A DNA stretch of 6,820 nt from Leptolyngbyaceae cyanobacterium CSSed165cm_216 (GCA_007135385.1 SLIY01000040.1:1-6820), one strand, 5' to 3'; positions 1-6,520 are shown, counted from the first letter of the stretch. The notes: generated by a model from the sequence alone, not told the origin. Made by a program: numbers and translations.

Positions 1-133
1 CAATAACTCTCGGGGTCCCAAACTCGGTTGTACCCACGTAAATTCCTTGAGTTGCACCATACACCTGCTCTGTCAGAACAGTGCAAATATACTGAAATTC
101 TGCTTATCCGAACAGTATTGGGGGTGGGTCAAC

Positions 134-364
134 TCATAGCGAAATATACGAGTCCTTAGGGGTCGCAGGCAACAAGCGTAATTGCTGATTTTGCAGATCT
201 GGTTCTAAGCCCAATTGCTCTTGGGGAATTACCCCTAACAGCGGATCAACCCCTTCTGGCAACTCCAAACAGTCAAACGTGCCTTCACGCCCTTCAATTT
301 CTAAATGACGTTGCACTCGGGGCCTACGGCTCAAAACAGTCGAAACTGCTTTAGCATTAGCCAA
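134..364 (-). pseudogene. C-terminal remnant of a retropepsin-like (clan AA) aspartic protease
   Basis: The 76-residue frame carries, from about residue 20 on, the conserved C-terminal half of small cyanobacterial clan AA aspartic proteases: EGREGTFDCLELPEG, then DPLLGVIPQEQLGLEPDLQN and LRLLP. The catalytic half with its D-T-G-A motif is absent. The frame opens with a TTG inside the permease gene, sharing 34 bases with its 3' end, and no Shine-Dalgarno sequence precedes it; an internal GTG at 316 is an equally weak start. A complete family member is usually well over 100 residues, so this is most likely a 5'-truncated, non-functional copy left by a deletion or rearrangement next to the permease. 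Family assignment is by remembered motif pattern and is moderate; the lack of the catalytic aspartate is directly seen. Confidence 0.55.
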
Positions 365-1419
365 ATCAAAATCGGTGCCCCAATCAAGGCCGTCACGGCA
401 TTTAAGGGCAATATTGTCTGACTGCCCGGCAGTTGAGCTACCGCATCAGCCACCAGGGCCAGCAGGGCTCCCAGTAGGGCCGACGCTGGTAGCAGCAGAC
501 GATGGTCTAGGGTGCGAAACAGGCTGCGGCCCAGGTGGGGTACAGCGACGCCTAGAAAAGCAATCGGGCCACAAAAGGCTGTCACCGTCCCCGCCAGTAA
601 CGAGGCGCTAAAAATGAGATACAGCCGCACCAAGCCCATGGACAACCCCAGGCTTTGGGCCTGCTCATCACCCAACAGCAGCAGGTTCAGCGATCGCCAG
701 AACAGTAGAGAAAAGGCCAACCCTAGACCAATCACCGGCAGCAACACCGGCATTTGCTGCCAGGTCACCCCAGCAAAGCTGCCAAAGGTCCAGCTGATGT
801 AGGCTACGGTCTGCTCAATGGTGCTGAAGTGCAGCAAAATCGTCACCAGGGCCGTAGTGGTATAGCCCAGCATCAACCCAAAAATCAGCAAGGCCAGGGA
901 ACTACGCACCCGCTGGGCCACCAGCATCACCAGCCCCATCGCCAGGGCCGCCCCCAAACTCGCCGCCCCCGCTAAGCTCAGTTGTGACCACCAACCGCTA
1001 AACCCATAGCCCGCCGCGCTGCCCGTTAGCACCACCAGGGCCGCTCCCAAACTCGCCCCAGCATTAATCCCCAACACCGACGGCCCCGCCAGGGGATTGC
1101 GGAACAGAGCTTGCAATTGCACCCCGCTGATCGCCAGGGCCGCCCCCGCCGCCGCCGCCGTCAAGGCCCGAGGCAGACGAAACTGCCAAATAATGTCCCC
1201 CCAGACCGGATTACTAGCCTGTCCCCCCAAAAGCACCGTCACCACCTCCAAAGGCGGTATCGCCACAGACCCCAGGGCCAGACTAGCCACAAACCCAACT
1301 CCCACCAGCAGGGCCAGCAGTCCCAAACCACCGCAGTGGATCAGCCGCCCAGAGACCGTAGCTGTCTGGTCAAACCGCTTGGGGGTTAGGGATTTAGGCC
1401 AGGGGGTGTTGTGGAGCAT
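331..1419 (-). CDS. FecCD/BtuC-family ABC transporter permease (iron-siderophore, haem or cobalamin class)
   Basis: This inner-membrane channel subunit of a type II ABC importer should work as a homodimer, taking ligand from a periplasmic binding protein and driven by an ATPase not found in the window. The 362 residues are close to family length and strongly hydrophobic, consistent with about ten helices. Hallmarks are RLPR (81-84), the GAALAISGVQLQALFRNPLA block (92-111) leading to GPSVLG, LGDEQAQSLG at the cytoplasmic loop (249-258), CGPIAFLGVAVPHLGR (283-298) and the C-terminal LPLNAVTALIGAPILIW (337-353). The ATG at 1419 is the first in-frame ATG and leaves a cytoplasmic tail of about 30 residues before helix 1; it has no Shine-Dalgarno sequence and directly follows a C-rich run on the coding strand. 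It lies 246 bases downstream of the phosphodiesterase, so co-transcription is possible but not assured. The substrate cannot be read from the sequence. Confidence 0.93.
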   Translation of the reverse strand: MLHNTPWPKSLTPKRFDQTATVSGRLIHCGGLGLLALLVGVGFVASLALGSVAIPPLEVVTVLLGGQASNPVWGDIIWQFRLPRALTAAAAGAALAISGVQLQALFRNPLAGPSVLGINAGASLGAALVVLTGSAAGYGFSGWWSQLSLAGAASLGAALAMGLVMLVAQRVRSSLALLIFGLMLGYTTTALVTILLHFSTIEQTVAYISWTFGSFAGVTWQQMPVLLPVIGLGLAFSLLFWRSLNLLLLGDEQAQSLGLSMGLVRLYLIFSASLLAGTVTAFCGPIAFLGVAVPHLGRSLFRTLDHRLLLPASALLGALLALVADAVAQLPGSQTILPLNAVTALIGAPILIWLMLKQFRLF

Positions 1420-1457
1420 GGGGGAGGGGTGATGGGGGGAGGTGGGGAGGTGTAGGG
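1420..1457 (+). other. G-rich tract with G-quadruplex potential next to the permease start
   Basis: Runs of 5, 4, 6, 4 and 3 guanines lie at 1420-1424, 1426-1429, 1434-1439, 1444-1447 and 1455-1457, with loops of 1 to 7 bases, so the plus strand meets the usual four-run quadruplex pattern. This is the template strand for the permease, and the tract begins at the base immediately before its ATG. The mRNA leader would be correspondingly C-rich and lack a ribosome-binding site. Any effect on transcription or translation is inference. Confidence 0.5.
1431..1448 (+). repeat. G-rich direct repeat, left copy
   Basis: GATGGGGGGAGGTGGGGA recurs at 1562-1578 with a single G fewer. The two copies bracket about 113 bases that contain the palindromic element at 1452-1523. 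They could be a duplication made when the interval was inserted, or simple low-complexity drift. Confidence 0.5.
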
Positions 1458-1523
1458 TACATTAGGCCGCAAGTTAATCAATCCTGTAGGCGGTGACTTT
1501 GGGTTGGCCGTAATGCACCCTTG
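1452..1523. repeat. Palindromic dispersed element, copy A (GTAGGGT-ended)
   Basis: The left arm GGGTACATTAGGCC (1455-1468) pairs with the right arm GGCCGTAATGCACCC (1506-1520), with one extra base and one G-T mismatch, around a 37-base loop. The ends match copies B and C upstream of the receptor gene: GTAGGGTACAT is shared with copy B, and the GCACC end with both. This is the architecture of small non-autonomous or hairpin repeats common in cyanobacterial spacers. It encodes no protein. Confidence 0.6.
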
Positions 1524-1561
1524 CGAGGCGATGGGATATAGGAGGTTCACAGGAAAGTCCG

Positions 1562-1578
1562 GATGGGGGAGGTGGGGA
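1562..1578 (+). repeat. G-rich direct repeat, right copy
   Basis: GATGGGGGAGGTGGGGA repeats the sequence at 1431-1448 with one G missing. It lies just beyond palindromic element A. Confidence 0.5.
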
Positions 1579-1580
1579 AT

Positions 1581-1665
1581 TTTTAGTTTTGAATTTTGTA
1601 GGCCTTTGCTCTTCCCGAAGGGTGTTTTGAATTTTCCTTTTTCATTCTTCGTTCTTCCTTTTTCC
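1581..1665. repeat. AT- and pyrimidine-rich low-complexity spacer with TTTTGAATTTT repeats
   Basis: GTTTTGAATTTT occurs twice (1586-1597 and 1624-1635) and is followed on the plus strand by a pyrimidine-rich run of TTC and TTCC units up to the phosphodiesterase stop codon. The same TTTTGAATTTT core recurs in the hairpin at the right edge of the window. The composition breaks sharply from the GC-rich genes on both sides. A short CTTCCCGAAG palindrome sits at 1611-1620, but I see no convincing terminator for the phosphodiesterase gene. Confidence 0.5.
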
Positions 1666-2442
1666 CTACTCCCCAACCCTCACCACCCTAGTGCCATGAC
1701 TGCCATCGTCATTGAGGGTGAGCAGGCGGAAGCCGGGCCGGTGGTGGTCAGGGGCGGGATTGGGATGTTTCAACTGGAGGCCGGTGGAGGGGGTACCGTA
1801 GACGGCGATCGGGTCGGCAGCGGGGCGCTGGTGGCGGTGGTGCAGGTCCAGGTGAATATGGCCGCAAACCACCACCCGTACTTGAGGCTGTCGGTCAAGG
1901 ATGGCCCAGAGGTCAGTGGCGTTTTGTACCTGAATCTGGTCGAGCCAGTCGATGCCGGTGGGGACCGGATGGTGGTGCAGAGCGATGGCGGTGGGTTGGG
2001 CGGAGTGGGTGGACAGGGTATCGGTCAGGGCTGTTAGCAGAGCGGGGGACAGTTCTCCTTCGCCATAGCGGGCGGGGGCTTTGACTGAGTTCAGCAGCAC
2101 CAGCCGCCAGGCTCCCAAATCGATAGATTGCAACCCATTGGCAGTTGGCCCTTGCAGCCAGGGGGCGTGAAACACCTGTTCAGCGGTGGCCACATCGTCG
2201 TGGTTGCCGGGCAGCCAGTAGGTGGGTCGGTTAAACGGGGCGATCGCCTCTCGTAACCGTTCATAGGCCACGGCATCGCCCCGGTCGGCCAGATCGCCGG
2301 TCAGCAGTAGGCCATCGGGCTGACAATCTCCCACCTGCTCCAGCACCGCTTGCAGGGTCTGCCAGGTGGGACAGCCCCGCAGCAGGGCACTGGCGTCTGC
2401 CAGCAGATGGGTATCGGTAATTTGGGCCAGGGTCAAGGTCAT
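1666..2442 (-). CDS. cpdA: CpdA-like cyclic-nucleotide phosphodiesterase (calcineurin-like metallophosphoesterase)
   Basis: The product is a 258-residue cytosolic class III phosphodiesterase, expected to hydrolyse 3',5'-cAMP to AMP at a dinuclear metal centre. All metallophosphoesterase signatures are intact: ITDTHL with D10 and H12, LTGDLAD with D50, LPGNHDD with N80 and H81, the ALHHHP histidines at 156-158 and CGHIHLD with H195 and H197. Between them, GIDWLDQIQVQNATDLW and the YGTPSTGLQLK segment resemble E. coli CpdA (about 275 residues) over nearly the whole length, which favours CpdA over a general phosphoesterase. The ATG overlaps the TGA of the upstream lipoprotein gene as ATGA and has no clear Shine-Dalgarno sequence of its own, so translational coupling is likely. 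There is no signal peptide, so it does not act in the periplasm with its neighbour. Activity on cAMP rather than another phosphodiester is inferred from family. Confidence 0.88.
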   Translation of the reverse strand: MTLTLAQITDTHLLADASALLRGCPTWQTLQAVLEQVGDCQPDGLLLTGDLADRGDAVAYERLREAIAPFNRPTYWLPGNHDDVATAEQVFHAPWLQGPTANGLQSIDLGAWRLVLLNSVKAPARYGEGELSPALLTALTDTLSTHSAQPTAIALHHHPVPTGIDWLDQIQVQNATDLWAILDRQPQVRVVVCGHIHLDLHHRHQRPAADPIAVYGTPSTGLQLKHPNPAPDHHRPGFRLLTLNDDGSHGTRVVRVGE

Positions 2443-3743
2443 GGCAACAGGGGTTGGTAGTAGATCAACTCATGGTCCGGTAACAGCTCGGAGTGAAAGA
2501 TGGCGATCAAATCCGCCAGCACCCGGTGGGGGTTGACGGGGCCACTTTCCCAAAAGTCATTCCCCCCGCTGGGGTTGACCCGGGCATTGTTGTTGTAGGC
2601 TCGGTTTTGTTGCAGGGCTTGAAACTGGCCATAGCGGGGGTCAGCGGCGATCGCATCGGCCTGGGTCTGCCAGTCCTGGCTGAGATTAACCCAAAAGTCG
2701 GCCTGGGCTGCCCGACCATACACCGCCTCAATATCCAGGGGAATGCTGCCGGTACCGGGGACATCAGCCCATAGATAGTCGGCCGCCGCATCCCGCAGCA
2801 GTTGGGCGGCATAGCTCTCTCCCTGGGCCATATGCCAGGTGCCCTCATAGCTAGAGCCGGTAAACACCGTCGGTCGCGCCGCCGCCGTCTGGGCCAACGC
2901 CACTAGGGCGTTGTACTCCTGGGCGATGGCGGCAAACTGCGCCTCGGCCAGGGCTTCTTGGTTAACCAACAGGGCGGTAAACTTCAGCCACTCGGCCCGA
3001 GCCAGAGGCGATGCCTCCCGGTACTCGGCGACGAAGGCCACCGGCACCCCTGCCTGGATCAACCGCAGGTACGGGTCGTTATCATTACCCATACTAAAGG
3101 TCATCACCAGATCAGGGGCGGCCACCAGCAGCCGCTCCCCATCTAAACTGGCCCCCGAGCTAAACTCAGCCAACTCTCCCCGGTCGATTTTGGCCCGCAC
3201 CCTGGGGCTGCTGATCGGGTCAAACTGGCCCACCCCCACCAGGGCATCCACCCGATCCAGCTGGTCGAAATGGGGCAGGTGGGTGGTGGAGAGGGCCACC
3301 ACTCGCTCCACGGGGATGGTCACCACCTGGGCTTGGTCATACCCGGTGGGGACCGGTGCACCGCACTGCACCAGCAGATACTCAAAGCTCTGACTTGCCC
3401 CGGGCCAAGGGTCAGTGATGGTGACCACTTTGTAGTGGTTGTGGTAGTCCACGGTAAAGCCGGTGGCATAGTCTAGCTCGACCTTGTCCGGGAAGTAATC
3501 AACCGCTGGGTCAAAGGGGGCGGCGCAACCCTCCGCGGTAGACTCCGCCGAGGGGTCCAGGGGGGCAGTGGGGGGGCTACCCTGGCAGCCGGTCACCACC
3601 AGCCCTGCAAGAGCTAAGCCCAGGCCCAGCTGGGCTGGCTTCACCTTACCCAGCCTGCGGCGGAACCGAAAATCGGCAGGGGGCCAAAACCTGCCCCCCG
3701 CACTACCACTGGCCTGTACCTTACGTTGATCCATGGTGCTCAT
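2439..3743 (-). CDS. FecB/BtuF-like substrate-binding lipoprotein of a metal-chelate ABC importer
   Basis: This periplasmic ligand-capture subunit is probably tethered by lipid at C53: KPAQLGLGLALAGLVVTGC (35-53) is a hydrophobic stretch ending in a lipobox. After a proline- and serine-rich linker comes YFPDKVELDYATGFTVDYHN (83-102), a beta-rich N-terminal segment ending in LLVQCG (123-128). The TroA/BtuF-like fold starts near IPVERVVALSTTHLPHFDQL (143-162) with VGVGQFDPISS, APDLVM (209-214) and AGVPVAF (231-237). The C-terminal lobe has YLWADVPGTGSIPLDIEAVY and VNPHRVLADLIAIFH, the usual last helices. C73 and C127 could form a disulfide. The ATG at 3743 gives an unusually long 34-residue basic lead; a GTG at 3644 (residue 34) would give a textbook 20-residue signal peptide. 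The nearest GAGGAG is 20 bases before the ATG. It follows the receptor by 43 bases. Ligand unknown. Confidence 0.9.
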   Translation of the reverse strand: MSTMDQRKVQASGSAGGRFWPPADFRFRRRLGKVKPAQLGLGLALAGLVVTGCQGSPPTAPLDPSAESTAEGCAAPFDPAVDYFPDKVELDYATGFTVDYHNHYKVVTITDPWPGASQSFEYLLVQCGAPVPTGYDQAQVVTIPVERVVALSTTHLPHFDQLDRVDALVGVGQFDPISSPRVRAKIDRGELAEFSSGASLDGERLLVAAPDLVMTFSMGNDNDPYLRLIQAGVPVAFVAEYREASPLARAEWLKFTALLVNQEALAEAQFAAIAQEYNALVALAQTAAARPTVFTGSSYEGTWHMAQGESYAAQLLRDAAADYLWADVPGTGSIPLDIEAVYGRAAQADFWVNLSQDWQTQADAIAADPRYGQFQALQQNRAYNNNARVNPSGGNDFWESGPVNPHRVLADLIAIFHSELLPDHELIYYQPLLP

Positions 3744-3786
3744 GCCTGGGCCACTGCCCCGCTCTCCTCAAGGTTCTCAAAAGGGC

Positions 3787-6042
3787 TTAAAACTGGCCCC
3801 GTATCCCCACCTGGACGCTGCGCCCCACACCGGGAAAACCAGGAAACAGTTCAAACTGGGTGTCGAACAGGTTATCCACGCTAGCATTTAGGGCCAGGGT
3901 CTGGGTTAGGGGCAGCCGCAGTTTGGCATCCAGGGTGGTGCGCCCCGCCAGGGATTCGCTGTTACGGCGGTCCACAAAAAAGTCGCTGATGTGGCGTAGG
4001 AACAGGGCACCGTAGATACCCTGGGGCGTTTCATAGGCCAGGCCCAGGTTGAAGCTGTCAGCGTGGGTAAACGGCAGCAGATTGCCATTGTCCGCCGGGT
4101 TGGGTCCGGCCTGAATGGTGGGCTGGTTCCAGGTGTAGTTGGCAAAGGCAAACAGGTTGTCGACCACTTGCACACTGACTTCGGTCTCGATGCCGATGGC
4201 CTTCACCTGGCCGATGTTTTGGGGGGTAAAGGTGGCCAAATCAAAGCTGATGGCATCACGGATATCGTTGCGGAAAAAGGTAAACCGCCAGAGGCCGCGA
4301 TCGCCCAATTGCTGATCAACCCCCACATCAAAGCTAATCCCCGATTCCGGCCTCAGGTCAGGGTTGTTGAAGGGGGCAAAGAACAGATCCCCCAGGGTGG
4401 GCACCCGGAAGTTGCGGGCCAGATTGGCTCGAAAATTGGTGCTGTCAGTGATAGCCACCTGGGTGCCCAGGCTAAAGGAGGTAAAGGCGCCATCGGCCAG
4501 GTCATTAACGTCTTGGCGTACCCCCAGGTTGGCGCTAAAGCGATCGGTAAAGGCCGCCTGGTAGCGGGCAAACAGGCTGCCCTGATTGATCCGATCGCTG
4601 TAGTTTTCCGTCGTCAGGTTGTTAAGCAAATTTACCGTGTTGTTATCCGCCTGCACCGTGCGGTAGTCGGCCCCGTAGGTAATGTTTTGGTTGGGGGCAA
4701 ACTGCCAGGCGTGCTGCACCTGCGCCCCAATGGAGCTCTGGCTGACTTCATCCCGAATCGGAGACGCAAAGGGGTTGTTGGGGACTGGGGAATTGAAGGT
4801 AAAGTCCAGCAGGTCTGCAAAAATCCGGGCCGTCAGTTGGGAGTCATCCCCCTGGCCCAGGTCTGCCTCGTAGGTGGCATCGATCAGCCAGTTTTCGCTG
4901 TACTGGCGATCGGTACCGCTGAGGTTGTTGAAGCCCCCGGACCCACTCCCCGGTACCGGCACTCCCCCAGGAGCCCCTTGGTCCTTGGAGAGAAACAATA
5001 GTCCAAACCGCAGCCGATTGCGATCGTTAATATTACCTACCAGGCCCACGTTAACGTTGTTGTAGAGCACATCCGCATTGGCCCGGGTGCCATCAAAATC
5101 GGTGGTGGTGAGGCGAAAGGGGAAATTGTTATCTGCCGAGGTGCGATTGAAGCCCAACACCCAACTGCCCCCTGCATCGGCCCCGCGCAGTTGAATGGTT
5201 TGATCGTTAAAGCCAAAGCTACCCACCGCCGCCGACACAGAAAACTCCTCCCCGGGTTCCGTCAGAGGACGGCGGGTGATGATGTTGATCACCCCACCGA
5301 TGGCGTTTGAGCCGTACAGTACCGAGCCACCGCCGGGTAATACCTCAATTTGCTCCACCGCGTCGGTGGTGATGCGGGACAGGTCAAAGGCCCCAAAGGT
5401 GCCGATTTCGTTAATCGGGCGACCATCAATCAAAATCAGCGTTTGGGATGAGGACCCGCCCCGGATGAATTGGCTACTGGGGGAGCCTAGCTGTCCCCCC
5501 GTGGTACCGTCACTGAGGATACCAGGCAAATAGCGCAGGGCTTCCTGCACCGTGCGTGCCCCCTGGGCTTCGATCTGCTCCCGATTGATCACATACACCG
5601 GTTGGCTCGCCTCCCGCACCGTCCCTTCCCGCCGGAAGGGGGAAAACACCGGCTGGTCCAGAATCCGCTCGATCACCTGAATCCGGATCGGCTCCACGTC
5701 CTCCTGAGCCTGGAGTTGACCCAGGTCAGCCTCGAATGACCCATCATCCAGGGCAATGTGGGTATGGGCCCACCGATCAGCCTGGGGTTGCTCGGGCTCG
5801 GGCAGGGCCAAGGGTTGCAGAGCCGCAGCATCTGCCCCTGGCGACAGGGTCAGGTCGCTGGCAATGTCCGCCTCAGTCAGGGGTAGGGGGGCCAACTGGG
5901 GGGTAAGTGACTCAGCCCGCCCTGGCAGCGGCAGCCATCCGCAGGCCGCGGCCCAAAGTAAAAGAGCACCCCCGCCAGGGGACAGTACTTTGATCCACTG
6001 AGCTCCTACCAGGCGAATAATTGAAGGGTCAATGTTGCGCAT
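3787..6042 (-). CDS. TonB-dependent outer-membrane receptor (siderophore/cobalamin-type)
   Basis: This ligand-gated outer-membrane transporter is 751 residues from the ATG at 6042. The N-terminus is a long signal peptide with core GGALLLWAAACGWLPL and likely cleavage after GRA (residue 43). A Pro/Asp-rich linker (about 45-116) follows, with a possible TonB box around EPIRIQVIE (117-125). The plug starts near residue 147 with PVYVINREQIEAQGARTVQE, then LPGIL, QFIRGGSSSQTLILIDGRP (191-209) and EQIEVLPGGGSVLYGSNAIG (230-249), running to INIITRRP. The remaining roughly 490 residues are a 22-strand barrel, with NLFDTQFELFPGFPGVGRSV and a terminal phenylalanine as in most outer-membrane barrels. 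No STN or AMIN signalling domain is seen. The frame stays open to 6345, but the extension has no signal peptide and begins with TTG inside a repeat; the chosen ATG has AGGA three bases upstream. It is the first gene of the cassette. Confidence 0.93.
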   Translation of the reverse strand: MRNIDPSIIRLVGAQWIKVLSPGGGALLLWAAACGWLPLPGRAESLTPQLAPLPLTEADIASDLTLSPGADAAALQPLALPEPEQPQADRWAHTHIALDDGSFEADLGQLQAQEDVEPIRIQVIERILDQPVFSPFRREGTVREASQPVYVINREQIEAQGARTVQEALRYLPGILSDGTTGGQLGSPSSQFIRGGSSSQTLILIDGRPINEIGTFGAFDLSRITTDAVEQIEVLPGGGSVLYGSNAIGGVINIITRRPLTEPGEEFSVSAAVGSFGFNDQTIQLRGADAGGSWVLGFNRTSADNNFPFRLTTTDFDGTRANADVLYNNVNVGLVGNINDRNRLRFGLLFLSKDQGAPGGVPVPGSGSGGFNNLSGTDRQYSENWLIDATYEADLGQGDDSQLTARIFADLLDFTFNSPVPNNPFASPIRDEVSQSSIGAQVQHAWQFAPNQNITYGADYRTVQADNNTVNLLNNLTTENYSDRINQGSLFARYQAAFTDRFSANLGVRQDVNDLADGAFTSFSLGTQVAITDSTNFRANLARNFRVPTLGDLFFAPFNNPDLRPESGISFDVGVDQQLGDRGLWRFTFFRNDIRDAISFDLATFTPQNIGQVKAIGIETEVSVQVVDNLFAFANYTWNQPTIQAGPNPADNGNLLPFTHADSFNLGLAYETPQGIYGALFLRHISDFFVDRRNSESLAGRTTLDAKLRLPLTQTLALNASVDNLFDTQFELFPGFPGVGRSVQVGIRGQF

Positions 6043-6212
6043 AAGTCCTGAAACCGATGAATGGTAGTGATACGTCAAAACTCTTGGATGGACCGCTGCC
6101 ACGGCCTCTTTTGATCGAATTGAGCCGCCGCGACCAGCCATGACAGGTAACCAGCAGCCTCTGGCGGGCGAGGAACGCTGAACCCTGGTGCCAAGGGGCA
6201 AAAACAGCGTTC

Positions 6213-6233
6213 GTAGGGTGGGCATGGCCACCC
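6213..6233. repeat. Short GTAGGGTGGGCA-type palindrome, copy 1
   Basis: GTAGGGTGGGCATGGCCACCC contains a near-perfect self-complement: GGGTGGGCATGGCCACCC differs from its reverse complement only near the centre. It resembles the two copies at 6521-6543 and 6552-6574. It falls inside the upstream open extension of the receptor frame, which argues that the extension is not coding. Confidence 0.5.
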
Positions 6234-6257
6234 TTGCCAAGGTGACCTTTGACCTGA

Positions 6258-6352
6258 GTAGGGTACATAGCGCCAAGGGCGCGGCTCTGCCTAAGCGGCC
6301 CACAGATCTGCGCAAAACCTCACAGACTTTGCCTTTGGGCCGCAATGCACCG
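6258..6352. repeat. Palindromic dispersed element, copy B (GTAGGGT-ended)
   Basis: The element runs from GTAGGGTACAT at 6258 to GCAATGCACC ending at 6352. An inner stem pairs GCGGCCCA (6295-6302) with TGGGCCGC (6336-6343) around a 33-base loop that itself holds a CAGATCTG palindrome. The left end is identical over at least eleven bases to copy A; compared with A, about 25 extra bases lie between the left end and the GGCC stem. It has the same orientation as copy A and the opposite one to copy C. Confidence 0.6.
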
Positions 6353-6385
6353 CTTACGATACCGGGCCTCTCGCTTGACGCAAAC

Positions 6386-6456
6386 GGTGCGTTCCGGCCA
6401 GGGCAGAAGGTTTTACACCACCCCTAGGTTGACCTGAGGCCGGGAACACACCCTAC
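6386..6456. repeat. Palindromic dispersed element, copy C (inverted)
   Basis: The left arm GGTGCGTTCCGGCC (6386-6399) pairs with GGCCGGGAACACACC (6438-6452), with one extra base and one wobble, and the element ends in CCCTAC. It follows copy B head-to-head after 33 bases, so the GCACC ends of B and C are also complementary to each other. The loops of A, B and C are not alike, whereas the arms are. Confidence 0.6.
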
Positions 6457-6520
6457 GCATAATCAAGCTTTCAGCGCTTCAATGGTGCAAAAATCAACCC
6501 TTTCAAACCACCTTGACTAG

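Noticed and set aside
1541..1570. AGGAAAGTCCGGA, resembling the 5' signature of RNase P RNA
   Set aside because: Only this short string matches. The G-rich continuation and the absence of the other conserved RNase P helices within the following bases rule out an rnpB gene.
1607..1631. CTTCCCGAAGGGTGTTTT as a terminator
   Set aside because: The stem is only three or four pairs and the T run is on the plus strand, where no gene ends; it cannot serve the minus-strand genes.
1386..1676. 96-residue frame across the phosphodiesterase-permease spacer
   Set aside because: It is low-complexity Lys/Pro-rich translation of purine-rich and C-rich repeats, and it overlaps the permease start in another frame.
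1504..2037. 177-residue plus-strand frame
   Set aside because: It starts in the repeat-rich spacer and runs antisense to the phosphodiesterase; it has no recognisable motif and is Gly/Val-rich as expected of a shadow.
2911..3393. 160-residue plus-strand frame
   Set aside because: It is antisense to the binding-protein gene, with the Ser/Arg-rich composition typical of a shadow frame.
4063..5001. 312-residue plus-strand frame opposite the receptor
   Set aside because: It is the antisense shadow of the receptor gene, whose family motifs on the minus strand are unambiguous.
6043..6345. N-terminal extension of the receptor to an 852-residue protein
   Set aside because: It would start with TTG inside palindromic element B, run through another palindrome, and bury the signal peptide about 100 residues in. 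The ATG at 6042 gives a normal export signal at the N-terminus.
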